In this document: piece by piece, positions 8,494 through 11,337 of the stretch
How the letters are laid out: each line of letters begins with the position of its first letter
Numbering within the stretch: position 1 is the stretch's first letter
From: Euperipatoides rowelli
Taxonomy: Eukaryota; Onychophora; Udeonychophora; Euonychophora; Peripatopsidae
Strand: one strand, 5' to 3'
Assembly (NCBI GenBank): GCA_003024985.2
Contig: PXIH01S0014805.1
Length of the DNA: 11,337 bases
Notes under the pieces: model-generated
Seen by the model: only the letters and a program-made list of their open reading frames with translations
Told to the model about the DNA's origin: nothing
Databases searched by the model: none
Translations under genes and position numbers: made by a program

Positions 8494-8728
8494 CATGACA
8501 AAATGTTTAAATTATTGTGTTGAAATAACTGTAGCTAAACAAAGTTAGCTAAATCAGACGCTCAAATATATAAAAGCATAAATTATACTTCCAGGTTGAT
8601 TTGAATTATACAGAAACTTTTCATATAAAATATATAAAAATATCATTGTTTTGTTTTATGTAAATAAAACTATATTATTCCAATCTTAACTATGATAGCC
8701 AAGTCTTAGAGTTGAGTAGAATTGTTCA

Positions 8729-8890
8729 TTCTGGAACAATCCATGATGCATTGTGAACCAAAAGTGATGTTATTTGAGAGTGTTAGCAGTCTAATATGTT
8801 CATTAATTGTATAGAATGTCACCCTTAATCAATTAAATGACATCTGTATCATAAGTGACATCATATTATGGTGCATTATGGAAATTAAAG
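8729..8890 (+). repeat. Foldback unit 1 (left arm, outer)
   Basis: Starts TTCTGGAACA, then ATGCATTGTGAAC, CAATTAAATGACAT, CATATTATGGTGCATTATGG and AAATTAAAGG. It is collinear with unit 2 and with the reverse complement of unit 3. Confidence 0.8.
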
Positions 8891-8938
8891 GTTTTTGACT
8901 CAAGGAAATTGCTGAATACTCATGGAAAATGCCAACAT

Positions 8939-9100
8939 TTCTGGAACAGCCCCATGCTGCATTGTAAACTGGAAGTACATTATTTAGGCATGTTAGAGAT
9001 CTGATGTCATCATTACTTGATCACAACATCATCCTCAATCAATTAAATGATTTTTGGACTGAATGTGAGATCATATTAAGATGCATTATGGGATTAAAGG
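8939..9100 (+). repeat. Foldback unit 2 (left arm, inner)
   Basis: Starts TTCTGGAACAGCCCCATG, then GCATTGTAAACTGGAAGT, ATCCTCAATCAATTAAATGA, CATATTAAGATGCATTATGG and ATTAAAGG. Its ATCCTCAATCAATTAAATGA block is identical to unit 3 in inverse, so it is closer to unit 3 there than to unit 1. Confidence 0.8.
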
Positions 9101-9273
9101 TCATGGAAATTACTAAATGCTCCTGAAGGTACAGGAAGTGAATAGGCAAAAATGTGATGTTTTTGATTTCGTCACAGCCTTCTGAATCGACTTGAGAATG
9201 ATCGAAATCAATTTGAAAGGATTAAAAAAAGTTGAAAACATATGTTATTTTTGTCTACATTGCTTCCTGTGCC

Positions 9274-9358
9274 TACAGGCAATTTCTCTGATGTTTAATT
9301 TCATACTGCACCTTAATATAATAGCTCATCCACAATGCATCACGGGGCTGTTCAAGAA
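9274..9358 (-). repeat. Foldback unit 4 (right arm, inner, deleted)
   Basis: Read on the minus strand from 9358 it starts TTCTTGAACAGCCCCGTG and ATGCATTGTG, then jumps to ATATTAAGGTGCAGTATG and AAATTAAA. The roughly 90-base middle present in the other units is missing, an internal deletion. Confidence 0.7.
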
Positions 9359-9362
9359 ACTT

Positions 9363-9530
9363 TGGAAATTTAATTTCCCTAATGCATCATAATATGACAC
9401 TATATCTAGTCCAAATGTCATTTAATTGATTGAGGATAACATTCTATACAAGTAATAATAATGACAGTACCCTGACACACCCAAATAATATCACTTCCAG
9501 TTCACAATGCATTATGGGGCTGTTCCTGAA
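9363..9530 (-). repeat. Foldback unit 3 (right arm, outer)
   Basis: On the minus strand from 9530: TTCAGGAACAGCCCCATAAT, GCATTGTGAACTGGAAGTGA, TATAGAATGTTATCCTCAAT, CAATTAAATGACATTTGGAC, CATATTATGATGCATTAGGG and AAATTAAA. It is a full-length match to units 1 and 2. Confidence 0.8.
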
Positions 9531-9641
9531 TAAACAATTACCCTTTACTGCCAAGTTAAACTAGAAGTTTTAAATAAAATTTATTCTTATAACCTTATTA
9601 AATTGTTATAAATCATTAAGTCCCAGAATATACAAAGTCTA

Positions 9642-9683
9642 TGTGTGTGTGTGTGTGTTGGGGGGAGGGGAGGAGGGGGTGGG
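9642..9683 (+). repeat. (TG)8 run followed by a G-rich tract with G-quadruplex potential
   Basis: Eight TG repeats (9642-9657) lead into G runs of 6, 4, 2, 5 and 3 (9660-9683). Four runs of three or more G with loops of 1, 4 and 1 bases meet the usual G-quadruplex pattern on the + strand, and the TG run can form Z-DNA. It is a striking contrast to the AT-rich surroundings. No adjoining gene shows what it might regulate. Confidence 0.8.
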
Positions 9684-9955
9684 AGATGATATAAGCCTTA
9701 ATTTTTAAGTTTAATACCTTGTTTTGTTTTTTACTATATTAAAGCTACTGTATATAAATTCAATAAAATATTTTTCAAATTGATCATTTAATAATAATTC
9801 CAGTTTTGAATCTCAGTTTTTTTTAAAAAAAAGGAAGAAATGCAAGGCTTTTGGTATTGAAATGGAGGACCACGAAAGATGAAAGATTAAGACTTGCTGC
9901 TTAGAGCATACACTTTGGGGGATAGGAATATAAAGGATTTTAAAATACTGAGTAA

Positions 9956-9968
9956 CTATTCATACACA
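9956..9968 (+). repeat. 13-bp inverted repeat left of the minisatellite
   Basis: CTATTCATACACA is the exact reverse complement of TGTGTATGAATAG at 10193-10205. The two bracket the three-copy tandem repeat. Confidence 0.7.
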
Positions 9969-10018
9969 AGTATAGACCCAATTCTATTCAATCAGTGGTG
10001 GCCGTATTTTATGATACT

Positions 10019-10192
10019 CTATAATATTCATGTTGGAGTTATGGTCAGTGTGGAGTTAAGGTTAGGGGTCATTTAATATTCTGTAATATTCATGTTGGAG
10101 TTAGGGTCAGTGCGGTGGTAAGGTTAGTGATCATTTATCTGCTATAATATCAAGTTAGAGTTAGGGTCAGTGTGGGATTAAGGTTAGAGGTC
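10019..10192 (+). repeat. Three-copy minisatellite, unit about 62 bp
   Basis: Units begin at about 10019, 10082 and 10143. Each has TATAATATTC (or a near form), a GTTGGAGTTAGGGTCAGTG-type core, a TTAAGGTTAG-type block and GGTCATTTA or similar. Copies one and two are closest. The core GTTAGGGTCAGTG resembles telomere-like GTTAGGG only over seven bases, so it is not telomeric. The open frames crossing it (such as 9894-10076) are not credible genes. Confidence 0.88.
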
Positions 10193-10205
10193 TGTGTATG
10201 AATAG
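10193..10205 (-). repeat. 13-bp inverted repeat right of the minisatellite
   Basis: TGTGTATGAATAG is exactly complementary to 9956-9968. Together with the tandem units it may mark the ends of a small non-autonomous element of about 250 bp (9956-10205). Matching beyond 13 bases is poor. Confidence 0.7.
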
Positions 10206-10444
10206 CACTACGTCTATCGATACAAAATTGTGTACGAATAATCATTCCCTTTAAAATACTTTACTGCATATGTTTAGGATTATTACATAAGTAATGGCCA
10301 GTTTTCTTAGTTTTATACATCTGATCACTATGTTTGTAAGTCAGATGGTCAAGGTTTTATATCCTTCAATTAAATTGTCTCGTAGCATAAACATTTGTTC
10401 AAAATTTCAGACTTTTAACTTTATCAAAATCAAATTTAATAAGC

Positions 10445-10452
10445 CTTCGAAG
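10445..10452 (+). repeat. Left 8-bp target-site duplication (imperfect)
   Basis: CTTCGAAG precedes CAGG. CTCCAAAG follows the right tip at 10953-10960. Six of eight bases agree, and both differences are transitions, one at a CpG. Confidence 0.55.
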
Positions 10453-10952
10453 CAGGTATGTAAACTAGAGGCTTAGGGCCTGTAGAAAAATTTCCCCCAT
10501 CCCTTAAAAAAAAAACTAAATACAACTTAGATAGCAACATAACAAATGTACACTACTATATAGAACAAAGAGAATTAACAGTGTCTACTTAATTTGTTAC
10601 CACTGATAAGTGCTGCACCAGTATTTCAGAATTGGAAAAACAAGCTTTACAGATCATAGTTAAAATTAGCCACTACTAGATTGTGCTGCTGTTAATAAGC
10701 TTATTTACATGATGGAATGAGTGCCTCTGTTTGTTTNCTTTATATTCTACTTCCTGCCCCCCACCTCCCAAGAAAAAAATTAGAAATTAAAATAGAATGG
10801 AATTGGGGGGAAAAAATGAAAATTAGTTCAGTAATATCCACTTTTCACTTCATTATTTTGTAGTTCTTAGTGAAAAAATAATTTGATGGGGGCCATTTAG
10901 ACTGGTAGCCTGTAGTGTTTTGCCACCCATGTTACTTGTAAATACAGCCCTG
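10453..10952. mobile_element. Non-autonomous hAT-like element, 500 bp
   Basis: The left tip is CAGGTATGTAAACTAGAG (10453-10470). The right tip on the minus strand is CAGGGCTGTATTTACAAG (10952-10935), so both share CAGGnnTGTA. An imperfect 8-bp target duplication, the length typical of hAT, flanks it. The subterminal GC-rich patches (TTAGGGCCTGTAG and TTTCCCCCATCCC on the left, GGGGGCCATTTAG and TTTTGCCACCC on the right) match the usual look of animal hAT MITEs. No transposase is present, so it would have moved in trans. One ambiguous base (n) lies at 10737. The left boundary is supported by tip and flank; the family is inferred. Confidence 0.65.
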
Positions 10953-10960
10953 CTCCAAAG
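10953..10960 (+). repeat. Right 8-bp target-site duplication (imperfect)
   Basis: CTCCAAAG, compared with CTTCGAAG at 10445-10452. Confidence 0.55.
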
Positions 10961-11337
10961 TCTTAAAACAAAATATTTCATATTGTGACATAAATAAAAG
11001 GTTGAAAACATTTGATGTCAATATGAGATCATATTAAATTGTTAACAATAATAATAATAATTAAAATAATAATACAAAATGATAGCATATTAATAAGAAT
11101 AAGATTAACTGATCTGCTCATTACTTAACAATGCTATAAGTAAAAGCTGTCCAAAAATTCAGACAGCAATCTTTTTTTTTTTTTTTTAAAGTTTAACTTG
11201 GTGATTTGCACTTCCAAGTGATATATCTTGAGGCACCTCTCTCTCGTTCTCTAACTTTTTTCCAATGATTAGATGTGATTGGATTTTTATTCCCTAAAAT
11301 CAAAATTCAAACTTTTTGTTAAGACATTAGGGTACTT
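10961..11337. other. AT-rich non-coding end of the window
   Basis: No coding frame. It contains an imperfect AAT run (11047-11074), a 16-base T run (11172-11187) and a pyrimidine-rich patch at 11238-11263 (CTCTCTCTCGTTCTC). Nothing else could be assigned. Confidence 0.5.

Larger units (their letters stand above)
8719..9540. mobile_element. Foldback element with nested repeats in both arms
   Basis: AATTGTTCATTCTGGAACA at 8720-8738 is matched in inverse by 9521-9539 (17 of 19 bases). The left arm carries two related direct units (from 8729 and 8939, about 210 bases apart). The right arm carries the same kind of unit twice in inverse orientation (outer ends at 9530 and 9358). The arms meet around a centre near 9170-9235; even inner sequence (ACAGGAAGTGAATAGGCAAA at 9131-9150) is matched inversely at about 9249-9270. 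Each unit itself begins CCATnATGCATTG and ends ATGCATTATGG, a smaller inverted repeat. No transposase is present. It fits a non-autonomous foldback or MITE-derived composite; the superfamily is unknown. The open frame at 9192-9392 spans the centre and right arm and is not a gene. Confidence 0.85.

Noticed and set aside
8549-8556. CTAAATCA as the right target duplication for the hAT-like end at 6553
   Set aside because: The 8-mer matches 6545-6552, but it is not preceded by an inverted CAGG tip, and AT-rich 8-mers recur by chance.
10019-10192. Telomere-like or CRISPR-like repeat array
   Set aside because: Only GTTAGGG within a 62-bp unit resembles telomere repeat; there are no short identical repeats separated by unique spacers and no cas-like genes.
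10294-10476. Plus-strand open frame of 60 codons
   Set aside because: It runs into the tip of the hAT-like element, has no recognised domain and its length is within chance expectation.
10737-10737. Ambiguous base n as a possible assembly gap
   Set aside because: It is a single ambiguous call with collinear sequence on both sides inside one repeat, not a scaffold gap.

Overview
The window looks like non-coding nuclear DNA of an animal, most likely a mollusc and perhaps a gastropod. The base composition is strongly AT-rich with long A and T homopolymers. There are no gene-length reading frames, no operon-like spacing and no bacterial signals. What can be recognised is eukaryotic repeat debris: a tRNA-derived SINE with target-site duplications, a decayed transposase helix-turn-helix region of the DUF4817/mariner-like type, hAT-like ends, foldback elements, a minisatellite and microsatellites. 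The mollusc assignment is inference from the look of the SINE and the hAT/DUF4817 relics; it was not tested by any search. I find no intact protein-coding gene, no structural RNA gene and no CRISPR array. The longest open frames (60-71 codons) are about what AT-rich DNA gives by chance, and several lie inside repeats.

Layout. 1-1780 is unassigned AT-rich sequence with one splice-acceptor-like tract. About 1783-2345 holds the broken transposase N-terminus, its parts spread over different frames. 2346-3600 is unassigned. 3602-4630 is a diverged direct tandem duplication; its second copy alone carries a SINE of about 285 bp with direct repeats on both sides and a separate 27-bp internal duplication. 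4631-6550 is unassigned apart from a long ATT microsatellite. At 6553 there is a one-sided hAT-like terminus. Inverted arms of about 94 bp at 6925-7018 and 8063-8154 bracket 1.2 kb containing an RFX X-box-like site, a long CCAAT/ATTGG palindrome and a strong TATA box. An AT-rich hairpin lies at 8399-8493.

The most structured object is at 8719-9540: a foldback element of about 820 bp in which each arm is itself built from two related units, with the right arm in inverse orientation. It is followed by a TG/G-rich tract (9642-9683), a three-copy minisatellite of about 62 bp bracketed by a 13-bp inverted repeat (9956-10205), and a 500-bp non-autonomous hAT-like element (10453-10952) with an imperfect 8-bp target-site duplication.

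No genes act together here. The window reads as an intron or intergenic region shaped by successive transposon insertions and decay. I see no evidence for an undescribed protein-based system. The items most worth checking are the nested foldback element, the SINE-in-duplication history and the possible promoter-like cluster near 7626-7890.
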